A stretch of 64,000 nucleotides of DNA. It comes from Gilvimarinus gilvus. Its GTDB lineage: Bacteria; Pseudomonadota; Gammaproteobacteria; Pseudomonadales; Cellvibrionaceae. The notes under the pieces are model-generated. The model had not been told where the DNA came from. It did not search any database and saw nothing but the letters and a program-made list of their open reading frames with translations. Of this stretch, positions 38,515 through 47,403 are shown one piece after another. Location: NCBI RefSeq assembly GCF_030518155.1, contig NZ_JAULRU010000617.1, positions 1 to 64,000 of the forward strand, given 5' to 3'. Made by a program: the position numbers and the translations under genes. Numbering within the stretch: position 1 is the first letter of the stretch; each line of letters opens with the position of its first letter.

Positions 38515-39164
38515 TTATTAAAGCCGTGTTCGGTTAAAAATGATTCGGTAATCCCACCGCTCGCGGCCGCAGGGTTGCCTTGCAATAGGCGCTCTAAATA
38601 GCGCGCCAGCACATCCACTTCCAAATTCACCAGACTGCCGGCCTGGTAGCTTCCCATAATAGTCTCGGCAAGCGTATGTGGCACGATATTGAGTTCAAAC
38701 TCGCAGCCGTCGACCTTGTTCACGGTCAAGCTGGTGCCATCCACGGTTATCGAGCCTTTGTGCGCAATATATTTAGCCAGTTCGGCCGGCGCCCGCAGGG
38801 TAAAACGCTCGGAACGTGCGTCGGGCTTGCGACTGACAACCTCGCCAATACCGTCAACGTGGCCACTGACAATGTGCCCACCAAGGCGTGTAGTAGGCAG
38901 CAGCGCTTTTTCCAAATTAACCGGCGTTCCCGGGCGCCAATGCCCGATAGTGGTCAAAGACAAGCTCTCTCGCGACACGTCGGCTCGATAGCCATCTCCG
39001 GGTAGCTCCATCACCGTTAGACACACGCCATTGGTCGCAATGGAATCGCCCAGCGCCACATCGGCCAAATCCAGTTTCCCGGTGCGAACATGGAGGCTTA
39101 TATCCCCGCTTTTCGGGGTAACCGCTACAATCTCGCCTATCGCTTCAATAATGCCTGTAAACAC
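38511..39164 (-). CDS. ribE: Riboflavin synthase alpha subunit
   Basis: 217 aa with the expected internal duplication: MFTGIIEAIGEI and then a second lumazine-binding repeat from VVSGHVDGIGEVVSR. SIATNGVCLTV and SITVDGTSLTVNKV are the matching ligand loops in the two halves. Dismutates two lumazine molecules to riboflavin. It lies between ribD (28 bp) and ribBA (overlap). Confidence 0.97.
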   Translation of the reverse strand: MFTGIIEAIGEIVAVTPKSGDISLHVRTGKLDLADVALGDSIATNGVCLTVMELPGDGYRADVSRESLSLTTIGHWRPGTPVNLEKALLPTTRLGGHIVSGHVDGIGEVVSRKPDARSERFTLRAPAELAKYIAHKGSITVDGTSLTVNKVDGCEFELNIVPHTLAETIMGSYQAGSLVNLEVDVLARYLERLLQGNPAAASGGITESFLTEHGFNK

Positions 39165-39192
39165 GCTTCGCTTTACCCTACCAACATAACTG

Positions 39193-40350
39193 TTAAGAAT
39201 CGAAATCGGGAACAGCGGTTATCCGCCAATCCTGACCAACGGCGCGCATGTCTTTAATTTCCAGCGGCAATTGGCCCGCCATAGCGTCAATCGGCAAATC
39301 AAACAAGCCGCGCGCTTTGTTGCCCAATAATTTGGGCGCCATGTAAATAATCAACTCGTCCAACAGCCCCAAACGCAAAAAGCTGCCGGCGACTTTCGCG
39401 CCGGCTTCCACCAATACTTCATTAATACCGCGTTTAGCCAGCTCTTGCACGACGGCCAGTGGGCTGACCCGCCCATCGCGCGCGGGCACAACCAGGTGCT
39501 CGACGTGATCAGGCCAGCCTGAGGCGTCAACTTCCTCTGTATGTATTAGCAGTATAGGAAATGGCAGCTGCACCAGTGGCGCATCGGCGGTTAACCGCCC
39601 CGTGGAATCCAGTACCACCCGCAGCGGTTGGCGGATTTCCTCGCCCTCTGGCGCCTCTAACCAATCTTCCCGGCGCACCGTTAACGATGCTTTGTCCAGT
39701 AACACGGTATCTACCCCGGAAACAATGGCGCAGCTGGCCGCGCGCAGGCGTTGCACATCTTCGCGAGCGCGTCTGGCGGTCACCCAGTGGCTCTCTCCGC
39801 TTTCCATAGCGGTGCGCCCATCCAGACTCATTGCCAACTTGCAGCGCATCCAGGGGCGCCCACGACTCATACGGCGGACAAAGCCGCGATTGAGTGCCAG
39901 GGCTTCATCTTCAAGTACCGGGCCTGCCACGGCAATCCCGGCGTCCTCCAACATTTCGAGTCCGCGTCCCGCCACTTGGGGGTTCGGATCCTCCATGGCG
40001 TAGACAAGCCGTGCAATGCCAGCCTCAATCAGCGCTGCAGCGCAGGGTCCGGTGCGCCCGGTATGGCTGCAGGGCTCCAGCGTGACATAGCAATCGGCTC
40101 CGGCACAGGCCTGGTTACGCGCCTGCGCGTCGTTCGGGTCTAGCCCTGCCTGCTCGCAGGCATCGCGCATGGCGTTGATTTCCGCGTGGTGACCGCCGGC
40201 TTGCTTGTGCCAACCGCGACCAATCACGACTCCGTCGCGCACCAGTACGCAGCCGACCGCCGGATTGGGGGTTACGGTGTAAATACCACGGCGAGCGAGG
40301 CTAAGCGCCTCGGCCATGTAGACGCTGTCATTCATGTTGGGATTCGTCAT
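39193..40350 (-). CDS. ribD: Bifunctional riboflavin deaminase/reductase RibD
   Basis: 385 aa. N-terminal cytidine-deaminase-like domain with zinc ligands in HHAEINAM and TLEPCSHTGRTGPC; C-terminal reductase domain with MRCKLAMSLDGRTAM and VEAGAKVAGSFL. Catalyses the second and third steps of riboflavin synthesis. It starts 8 bp after nrdR. Confidence 0.98.
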   Translation of the reverse strand: MTNPNMNDSVYMAEALSLARRGIYTVTPNPAVGCVLVRDGVVIGRGWHKQAGGHHAEINAMRDACEQAGLDPNDAQARNQACAGADCYVTLEPCSHTGRTGPCAAALIEAGIARLVYAMEDPNPQVAGRGLEMLEDAGIAVAGPVLEDEALALNRGFVRRMSRGRPWMRCKLAMSLDGRTAMESGESHWVTARRAREDVQRLRAASCAIVSGVDTVLLDKASLTVRREDWLEAPEGEEIRQPLRVVLDSTGRLTADAPLVQLPFPILLIHTEEVDASGWPDHVEHLVVPARDGRVSPLAVVQELAKRGINEVLVEAGAKVAGSFLRLGLLDELIIYMAPKLLGNKARGLFDLPIDAMAGQLPLEIKDMRAVGQDWRITAVPDFDS

Positions 40351-40358
40351 ACAGAAAT

Positions 40359-40835
40359 TTAGGGCGTTTCGAGCGAGTCCCGCTCTTGCCCCTCAAGGCG
40401 GTCGATCTCTTGGCGGAACTCGTGCAAGTCTTTAAAGCTGCGATAGACCGAGGCAAAACGCACATACGCGACCTCGTCCAGATTACGCAACTCGTCCATT
40501 ACCTTTTCACCCAGGCGACGGGATTTTACTTCGCGCTCACCTGTGGCCTGCAGAAAGTGTTTGATGTTGGCTATCGATGTTTCAATAGCCTCCACCGACA
40601 CCGGACGCTTTTCCAGCGCCCGCTGCAAGCCCGCGCGCAGCTTGGCTTCATCAAAGGGCTCGCGGGTGCCATCTTGCTTAATAATGCGAGGCATCACCAG
40701 CTCAGCCACCTCATAGGTAGTAAAGCGTTCGTGACAAGCGAGACATTCGCGACGACGGCGAACCTGATCACCTTCGGCGACCAGACGCGAATCTATCACT
40801 TTGGTTTCTTCGGCGCTGCAAAACGGACAGTGCAT
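40359..40835 (-). CDS. nrdR: Transcriptional repressor NrdR
   Basis: 158 aa. A zinc ribbon from [17 protein letters not shown] with the second Cys pair in ECLACHERF, and an ATP-cone domain from [20 protein letters not shown]. Senses ATP/dATP and represses ribonucleotide reductase genes. It heads the riboflavin operon, its usual place. Confidence 0.98.
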   Translation of the reverse strand: MHCPFCSAEETKVIDSRLVAEGDQVRRRRECLACHERFTTYEVAELVMPRIIKQDGTREPFDEAKLRAGLQRALEKRPVSVEAIETSIANIKHFLQATGEREVKSRRLGEKVMDELRNLDEVAYVRFASVYRSFKDLHEFRQEIDRLEGQERDSLETP

Positions 40836-40940
40836 GAAAAGGCCTCACTTGGCGCAAGTTGCGCGCATATTAGCACAAAAGTTCGGCATTCTTAATTCTT
40901 TTAGTGATTCTGGCGATTGCCAATACCCGTGGGGCATAAA

Positions 40941-40966
40941 CAGAAAACCGCCCGAAGGCGGTATTT
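40941..40966 (-). terminator. Terminator after rlmB
   Basis: ACCGCC (40947-40952) and GGCGGT (40957-40962) close a CGAA loop; on the minus strand the stem is followed by TTTTC. It separates rlmB from nrdR. Confidence 0.75.
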
Positions 40967-41001
40967 CTTTGCGATCGGCCTAGCCGTCAAAGTGAACCCA
41001 A

Positions 41002-41742
41002 TTACATACGCTGGCGCATCGCCTCAAACAGAAACACACCGGTTGCGACCGACACATTCAAACTGCTTACGGTGCCAACCATAGGGATTTTGACCAAGCC
41101 ATCGCAGGTCTCTCGGGTTAAACGGCGCAAGCCACTCCCTTCAGCCCCCATAACCAGTGCCAGCGGACCGGTCAAATCCGCACTGTAAACGGTATCCTCA
41201 GCCTCACCCGCTGCACCTTTTACCCAAACGCCGCGCTCTTTGAGTTTTTCCAGGGCGCGCGCCAGATTGGTGACCGGTATAAAGGGTACTACTTCCGCGG
41301 CACCACAGGCGACCTTGCGGGCCGTTGGGTTAAGCCCCGCCGAGTTGTCTTTGGGGGCAATGACGGCGTGTACACCGGCCGCATCGGCCGAGCGCATGCA
41401 GGCACCCAAATTATGCGGGTCGGTAACCCCATCCAACACCAGTAAAAACGCAGGCTCGTCCAAATTTTCCAGTAACTCGTGCAAGTAATGCTCGTCGTAC
41501 TGCTGTCCCGGGCGGGCCAGCGCAATAATACCCTGATGATTGGCGTCTGCCGCCAGCGCGTCCATTTTTTTACGCGAAGCCTCTTCAATGGCAATGCCAT
41601 TTTGACGCGCCACGCCCAACAGTTTTTGCACACGCTGATCACTGCGCCCCTGCAATACCATTAAGCTCAGTACGCGCTCGGGCTGACTTTTTAGCACCGC
41701 CTGCACGGCGTGCACGCCGTACAGGGTTTCTGTTTTACTCAC
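41002..41742 (-). CDS. rlmB: 23S rRNA (guanosine-2251 2'-O) methyltransferase
   Basis: 246 aa. SpoU/TrmH family. N-terminal substrate-binding domain (YGVHAVQAVLKSQPERV), then the knotted SAM domain with DPHNLGACMRSADAAG, LVMGAEGSGLRRL and VSSLNVSVATGVFLFEA. It lies 71 bp after rnr, the usual pair. Confidence 0.98.
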   Translation of the reverse strand: MSKTETLYGVHAVQAVLKSQPERVLSLMVLQGRSDQRVQKLLGVARQNGIAIEEASRKKMDALAADANHQGIIALARPGQQYDEHYLHELLENLDEPAFLLVLDGVTDPHNLGACMRSADAAGVHAVIAPKDNSAGLNPTARKVACGAAEVVPFIPVTNLARALEKLKERGVWVKGAAGEAEDTVYSADLTGPLALVMGAEGSGLRRLTRETCDGLVKIPMVGTVSSLNVSVATGVFLFEAMRQRM

Positions 41743-41813
41743 CGTCGTCTACCTCGGAGGCAGCGTTATTGCCGCCGTATTTATCACTCCAAAAAAGCAT
41801 GGCATTGGTACGC

Positions 41814-44348
41814 CTAAGGCTTCTTTTTAAATCTCGCCAACGTTTTCTTAAGTCCCGCTGTTGCCTGCGCAAGTAAAGATCGCTTTTCAGCCGGTGGCTT
41901 AGCTTGCGTCGATCGAACCTGCGAAGCTTTCTTCTTAGAATCAGCTTGCGCGCCGGTTTTAGGGCCATTGCTCAACTTCCTCTTACGTGGCTTAGGAATG
42001 TCCGCCGACTTATGGCGAGATTTGTGGCTGCCGTTAGAATCAGGTGATTTGCGACCACCTTTGCCAGACTTAGAACGCCCCGCCCCCTTGCTTGCAGGAG
42101 CCTTGCTGGAGCGCCTTTTGTGCTTAACGGCATCCAGCTCAAAATCAATCTTGCGCTCGTCCAGACTAACGCGAACCACGCGTACCGTAAGCTCATCCCC
42201 CAGACCAAACACCTGGCGAGTTCGCTCACCCACCAAGCGGTGCTTAGCGGCATCAAAGCGGTAGTAGTCGTGCGGCAGGGAGGTCACATGCACCAGACCT
42301 TCGACGTATATATTCACCAGCTCAACAAACAGGCCAAACCCAGTTACAGAGCTGACCACCCCCTCAAAAACGTCACCGACCTTATCCTGCAAATATTCGC
42401 ATTTAAGCCAGCTCACGACATCGCGTGTTGCCTCGTCGGCGCGGCGCTCAGACAAAGAGCAGTGCTCACCGAGTGCGGCCATATCGGTAATATCGTAGGG
42501 AAATATTTTCTGCAGTGGAATTGGCTTCACACCGTCAATGCGCACCACGTGCTTGGACGCACTCTCAGAGCGCACCACAGAACGAATAGCGCGATGCACC
42601 AGCAAATCCGGGTAGCGACGAATGGGCGAGGTAAAGTGCGCATAGGCGTCGTAGCCAAGCCCAAAGTGCCCCTCGTTCTCCACTTGATAAACCGCCTGAC
42701 GCAAGCTGCGCAGCATAACGGTTTGAATCATATTGGCGTCCGGGCGATCGCTCACCTGGGCCAACAGGTCTTGATAGTCACCCGAGGTCGGCTCGTCACC
42801 ACCGCGAAGACCCAGCCCCAGTTCAGCCAAAAACTCGCGCAAATTTTCCATCTTCTGCGCGGTTGGGCCCTGGTGCACGCGATAGAGCGCTTTTAAATCA
42901 TGCTGCTCGAGGAAACGCGCCGCCGACACATTGGCGCACAACATACACTCCTCAATTATTTTGTGCGCGTCGTTGCGACGTACCGGCACAATTTCATCAA
43001 TTTTGCGGTCCTGATTAAACACAATGCGCGTTTCAACGGTTTCAAAATCAATGGCTCCGCGCTCGGAGCGGGCCTCGCGCAACTGTTGGTACAAATCATT
43101 GAGGGTATGAATTTCGGGTAATCGGTCCTTCAGTTGACCAACCAAAGCCTCATCGCCCGCCAGCACACCGCCAACCTGGGTGTAGGTAAGGCGAGCGTGA
43201 GAATGGATAATACCTTCGTAAAATTTATAACCGCTGACCAGGCCTTGAGCCGATACGGTCATTTCACACACCATCACCAAACGGTCAACGTGTGGGTTAA
43301 GTGAGCACAGACCGTTGGAGATTTTCTCCGGCAGCATGGGGACAACATGGTCGGGAAAGTAGACACTGGTAGCGCGGTGCTTAGAGTCAGCATCCAATGC
43401 AGAGCCCGGCCGCACATAGTGGGAAACATCGGCAATGGCCACATACAAGCGCCAGCCACCGCCTTTTTTAGCCTCGCAATACACGGCATCGTCAAAGTCG
43501 CGAGCGTCTTCGCCATCAATTGTGACAAAAGGCAATTCACGCAAATCGACACGACCGGATTTGTCGCCTTCGGCAACTTCACCGGGTAGCGCATCGGCCT
43601 CGGCCAAGGCTTCAAAACCCCACTGATTGGGAATGCCGTGCGACTCAATGGCCAACTTAATTTCCATGCCTGGCGCCATATGGTCGCCCAGCACCTGAAT
43701 GACCCGGCCCTGCGGCGGGCGTTGTTTTTCCGGCTGGCGGGTCACCTCGACCACGACAATCTGGCCCGATACCGCGCCCATTTCATCGCCCTGCGCGATC
43801 ATGATGTCCTGAGTGACTCTATTGTTTTCGGGGCTTAGAAACTGCACGCCGTCTTCTTTAATAAAGCGGCCGGCAAGGGTTTTGGTGTTGCGCGTCAGCA
43901 CCTCAATAATGGCGCCTTCTTCACGGCCGCGATAATTCTCGCCCTGCAGGCGCACCAGCACCTCGTCGCCGTCAAAGACTTTGCGCATTTGGCGGTTATG
44001 CAAGTAAATATCGTCGCCGCCATCGGCCGGAATAGCAAAACCGTAGCCATCGCGGTGGCCCTGCACGCGGGCGCGCACGACATCCATTAAATCAACGCGG
44101 GCATAGGCGCCGCGGCGGTTACTGATGAGCTGACCATCGCGAGCCATGGCAATTAAGCGACGGCGCAAGGCTTCGATATCGTCTTCTGAGGTCAACTCTA
44201 AAAGGTCGCATAGCGCCGGGTGAGTGCAAGGGCCCGGCTGGCGGTCGAGCAGCTCTAAAATCAGCTCGCGACTGGGAATGGGATTTTCGTATTTTTGCGC
44301 CTCACGATCGGCGAATGGGTCCGCTGGTGGAACTCGGTTTTTACTCAA
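41814..44348 (-). CDS. rnr: Ribonuclease R
   Basis: 844 aa. 3'-5' exoribonuclease that degrades structured RNA. An N-terminal HTH-like region (SRELILELLDRQ), two cold-shock domains, the RNB catalytic centre (TIDGEDARDFDDAVYCE with the metal-binding Asp cluster; FTSPIRRYPDLLVHR), an S1 domain (GDVFEGVVSSVTGFGLFVEL), then a Lys/Ser-rich tail of about 110 residues that probably binds RNA or ribosomes. Confidence 0.98.
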   Translation of the reverse strand: MSKNRVPPADPFADREAQKYENPIPSRELILELLDRQPGPCTHPALCDLLELTSEDDIEALRRRLIAMARDGQLISNRRGAYARVDLMDVVRARVQGHRDGYGFAIPADGGDDIYLHNRQMRKVFDGDEVLVRLQGENYRGREEGAIIEVLTRNTKTLAGRFIKEDGVQFLSPENNRVTQDIMIAQGDEMGAVSGQIVVVEVTRQPEKQRPPQGRVIQVLGDHMAPGMEIKLAIESHGIPNQWGFEALAEADALPGEVAEGDKSGRVDLRELPFVTIDGEDARDFDDAVYCEAKKGGGWRLYVAIADVSHYVRPGSALDADSKHRATSVYFPDHVVPMLPEKISNGLCSLNPHVDRLVMVCEMTVSAQGLVSGYKFYEGIIHSHARLTYTQVGGVLAGDEALVGQLKDRLPEIHTLNDLYQQLREARSERGAIDFETVETRIVFNQDRKIDEIVPVRRNDAHKIIEECMLCANVSAARFLEQHDLKALYRVHQGPTAQKMENLREFLAELGLGLRGGDEPTSGDYQDLLAQVSDRPDANMIQTVMLRSLRQAVYQVENEGHFGLGYDAYAHFTSPIRRYPDLLVHRAIRSVVRSESASKHVVRIDGVKPIPLQKIFPYDITDMAALGEHCSLSERRADEATRDVVSWLKCEYLQDKVGDVFEGVVSSVTGFGLFVELVNIYVEGLVHVTSLPHDYYRFDAAKHRLVGERTRQVFGLGDELTVRVVRVSLDERKIDFELDAVKHKRRSSKAPASKGAGRSKSGKGGRKSPDSNGSHKSRHKSADIPKPRKRKLSNGPKTGAQADSKKKASQVRSTQAKPPAEKRSLLAQATAGLKKTLARFKKKP

Positions 44349-44474
44349 AAGGGGGGCTCCAGAGATGTAGGAGGAATGAATTTCACCACATTATAGGGCA
44401 TTTAACTCAGGCTTAATAATGTCTAGGAGATTGTCTGGACGCAAGGCGCGCCCAGACGTAGGCGATACTGCGGT

Positions 44475-45197
44475 TTAGGTAGCGTCGCCGTTCTTTTCCA
44501 GCTCTTGCTCGATAAAGCCTAAGGCTTCATCAATCAGCAGAAACATGGCGTTTTTGGCTCTCTCTGCGTTGCCGCTGCAAATGGCGTGGTAGACCTTGGC
44601 GTGATCTTCGATAACGCCATCGGGGTTGGCTTTAATGACGTTAGTGTGACGAATACTCACATTGAGCGCCGTACGCGTAAAGTCACGCATACGAATATAA
44701 AAGCGGTTTTCACTGGCGTAGAGAATGCTGATATGAAAATCGATATCGGCCTCAAGCTCGTTTTCAGTGTTTTCTGCCGCCACCCGCATACGCTCTAAAG
44801 CGTCGCCAATAGCCTGCTTGCGCTCGGACCTTGCAAAGCGCGCCGCCAATGCGGCCGCCTCTGGCTCAATAGCGATGCGCATTTGCAGAAACTCTTTAAG
44901 CACCCTCATCGAAGGGTTGCCTTCCAGCGACCACCTTAACAGGTCGGAATCGAAAATATTCCAATCCTCTTCCGGCATAATCCGAATACCCTGGCGCGGA
45001 CGGCTAGAGATTAGCCCTTTGGCCGAAAGCATTTTAACCGCCTCGCGCACTGCGGTGCGGCTTACGCCAAATTCCTCACACAGGTCAGCCTCAGTGGGCA
45101 GACTTTCCCCCTGACTGTAATCACCGCAGACTATGGCACGCCCCAACTGTTGGGTCATACGCTGCGACAAATTATTATTTCTCTCGAGAACTGCCAT
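44475..45197 (-). CDS. FadR-subfamily GntR transcriptional regulator
   Basis: 240 aa. N-terminal winged helix with SLPTEADLCEEFGVSRTAVR and EAVKMLSAKGLISSRPRQG, then an FCD ligand domain (about 95-230) with the metal-binding Asp/His residues (ADIDFHISI, SIRHTNVI, DHAKVYHAI). Ligands of this group are usually sugar acids or other organic acids. It neighbours the carboxylesterase and TonB receptor genes. Two palindromes of the form TTGT-N3-ACAA lie 70-91 bp upstream, and a related TTGTATTACAA is found before the receptor and the symporter. Confidence 0.93.
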   Translation of the reverse strand: MAVLERNNNLSQRMTQQLGRAIVCGDYSQGESLPTEADLCEEFGVSRTAVREAVKMLSAKGLISSRPRQGIRIMPEEDWNIFDSDLLRWSLEGNPSMRVLKEFLQMRIAIEPEAAALAARFARSERKQAIGDALERMRVAAENTENELEADIDFHISILYASENRFYIRMRDFTRTALNVSIRHTNVIKANPDGVIEDHAKVYHAICSGNAERAKNAMFLLIDEALGFIEQELEKNGDAT

Positions 45198-45266
45198 TAA
45201 ACCTTGCTCAAAATTACTGAATTCAGGGCATTAAAGGTATAGATTCCGCGCCGGCGTTGCAACAAT

Positions 45267-45288
45267 TTGTCGTACATTTGTTACACAA
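45267..45288. promoter_or_regulatory. Candidate operator of the GntR regulator
   Basis: TTGTCGTACA (45267-45276) overlaps the start of a second site TTGTTACACAA (45278-45288). The arms TTGT/ACAA match the palindrome TTGTATTACAA at 50348. Autoregulation is inferred from position. Confidence 0.4.
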
Positions 45289-45386
45289 GTGGCCAATTTA
45301 GCACCGTTCGGAACAAAACCCAGCTTATTCGGACCCAATCGATCCGAGACCATACATTTGACCGGCCCCGGGCACCGCATCTCGAC

Positions 45387-46967
45387 TCAGCGATTTGCCC
45401 ACTCTTTGCCTTCAGGCGTGCGTCGCCATTGGAAATACTCATCCAGCACACGCAGGCCTTCTTTATCAGGCACCGTGCCCACTTCGGGCTGCTGATCAAA
45501 AATCATGGTATTTGGCGCGCCCGTTTTATACGCCGGCCACACGGGCACACCGTTGCCGTTCGGGTGCCCGTATTTGGCGAAATTGGTCCAATAAGTCGCC
45601 ATTGCATCGGAGATCACAGCGTCCGACGCCATGGCATCTGACCTACTCGCGTCCACGCGCTGGAATACATAAGCTATTTCTTGCCCGTGAGTTGAGCCGT
45701 GATCATGCCGGGGAGAGCCCTGCGGAAATGACGGGTTTTGATCAAAGTAATACAGATATGCCGGAGATTTTTCGTGCGCAGCCTGTAACCGAGCCCAACT
45801 CCAGGTATGCCAACCAAAAGCGGCATCGCGCACCAGATTGCGGGCATTACGATTGAGCTTATCTTCACTGATACCGAAAGCGGCCTTTAAAGGTTCGGCA
45901 AATTTTCCATAGCGAGCATCAAGACCATCGAGAAACGGCTTGGGGTCGTCCCCTCTGACAAACATTAAACCTTCGTCTGAGTTATAACCCACCAAAACCG
46001 GCACATCGTTAAAATGCCCCTGTTCATACATTTCGAACTGATCACCGGGTATCACGTGCCCATCCACAATTGGCCAGCCGCCAGGCATTGACCATTGCTT
46101 GGGTATAAAGTCCTCGGCGTCCATTTTACGCAACTCGGCAATGGACTTAGCACCAAAACCCTCAACATATTTAACCCCATCGGCTTCAGCCTGAGCCAGC
46201 AGGTTCATATTTTCGCCTGGGTAATTGTGTTTACGCGATGGGCCAAAAGAGCCGCCACTTTGCGAAATCGCTCCCTGAAACAAACCTTCAGCCAAAGGTG
46301 AGGCGGCCAACATACTGACCGAGATACCACCCGCCGACTCACCAAAAATAGTAACTTTATCCGGATCTCCACCAAATGCGGCAATATTATCTTTAATCCA
46401 CTGCAACGCGGCAATTTGGTCCAACAAACCGTAGTTACCCGATACATTGTGGGGGCTTTCTGCGCTCAACTCGGGGTGAGCAAGAAACCCCAACTGCCCT
46501 ACCCGATAAGCAATGGATACCATCACCACACCTTTGTTTGCCAGGTGTGTGCCATCGGTTAACAGCTCGGCAGAGGTACCAAAGCTAAAGCCGCCGCCGT
46601 AAATCCAGACCAATACGGGCAGTTTATCGGTGTTTTTTTGGGCCGGTGTCCATACATTTAGGTAAAGGCAATCTTCACTTTTACCGGCCGGAGGTTCGCC
46701 GGCTTGAATGGGCGACGGCGCATACGCCAGCGCCTCGCGCACACCTTGCCATTTTGCCGGAGGTTGCGGCGCCTTCCAGCGCAACTCGCCGACCGGTGGC
46801 TTGGCAAAAGGTACCCCTTTAAACACGGTTAGATCGCCCTCGGTATAACCTTGCAACTCACCCTGCTCTACCGTTACACGTTCCATTGCGCCCGCGTGCA
46901 CGATATTTGCGAATACGCAGAGCAACAGTAAAGCGCTAAGCACTCTAAATGTATGTATGTTTTTCAT
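45387..46967 (-). CDS. Secreted type B carboxylesterase
   Basis: 526 aa. A signal peptide of about 25 residues ends in VHA. Type B family marks: FKGVPFAKPPVGELRWK, SEDCLYLNVWTP, the nucleophile elbow FGESAGG, the acidic residue in YNSDEG, and the His in STHGQEIAY. The Ser-Glu-His triad appears complete. Members cleave acyl or aryl esters, sometimes from glycans or lipids. The substrate is unknown. With the GntR gene, TonB receptor and symporter it suggests uptake and de-esterification of a compound. Confidence 0.92.
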   Translation of the reverse strand: MKNIHTFRVLSALLLLCVFANIVHAGAMERVTVEQGELQGYTEGDLTVFKGVPFAKPPVGELRWKAPQPPAKWQGVREALAYAPSPIQAGEPPAGKSEDCLYLNVWTPAQKNTDKLPVLVWIYGGGFSFGTSAELLTDGTHLANKGVVMVSIAYRVGQLGFLAHPELSAESPHNVSGNYGLLDQIAALQWIKDNIAAFGGDPDKVTIFGESAGGISVSMLAASPLAEGLFQGAISQSGGSFGPSRKHNYPGENMNLLAQAEADGVKYVEGFGAKSIAELRKMDAEDFIPKQWSMPGGWPIVDGHVIPGDQFEMYEQGHFNDVPVLVGYNSDEGLMFVRGDDPKPFLDGLDARYGKFAEPLKAAFGISEDKLNRNARNLVRDAAFGWHTWSWARLQAAHEKSPAYLYYFDQNPSFPQGSPRHDHGSTHGQEIAYVFQRVDASRSDAMASDAVISDAMATYWTNFAKYGHPNGNGVPVWPAYKTGAPNTMIFDQQPEVGTVPDKEGLRVLDEYFQWRRTPEGKEWANR

Positions 46968-47193
46968 CTTGTTAACTCCGGGGAAATTTTATTCGACCGC
47001 GCGATAAAACGACTAAAGGCATACTTTAATTTTGTACATCGGTGACATTTTATTGCTTGAGATTACTGCCAGCCCTACATCTATAGTTCTCACACGGGAC
47101 ATGCTACCGGCTTAGACTTACCCCGCCTGCATTAACATGACCACCAGAGAGCCAAGCAATGTACCCACAAGACTATGGTGGACCGTGGAGCAT

Positions 47194-47217
47194 AAAAAAG
47201 CCCCCTAAAAAGGGGGC
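47194..47217 (-). terminator. Rho-independent terminator of the TonB-receptor gene
   Basis: GCCCCCT (47200-47206) and AGGGGGC (47211-47217) around AAAA. On the minus strand the stem is followed by six Ts. Confidence 0.85.
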
Positions 47218-47314
47218 AACAAAAAAGAAGAGACCATGTATATCTGCAAAAAACCAAAGTCCCGGCCGAAACCAAAACTTTACAGAAATACAAACGCAGG
47301 TTTTCAGCCTGCCC

Positions 47315-47374
47315 GGCACCTAGCAATTTGGTGCCGATCCGGCCCGAAGGCCGGAATGGACCCCGAGGGGTCCA
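47315..47374. repeat. Array of three hairpins downstream of the TonB receptor
   Basis: GGCACC/GGTGCC (47315-47335), CCGGCC/GGCCGG around CGAA (47339-47354) and TGGACCCC/GGGGTCCA (47357-47374) stand within 60 bp. They lie in the 3' untranslated region, between the stop at 47404 and the terminator at 47217. A stable 3' RNA is possible. Confidence 0.5.
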
Positions 47375-47403
47375 CCTCCATCAACTCAAGCGAGAGAGCT
47401 GAA

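Larger units (their letters stand above)
46968..47403. other. Intergenic region with hairpin array and terminator
   Basis: 436 bp between the TonB receptor and the esterase. It holds a terminator (47194-47217) and three consecutive hairpins (47315-47374). TTGTACA at 47032-47038 resembles half of the GntR motif and may belong to the esterase promoter. No gene is supported. Confidence 0.6.

Noticed and set aside
41735-41968. Basic 77-codon minus-strand ORF
   Set aside because: Out-of-frame shadow of the Lys-rich rnr tail and the gap to rlmB.
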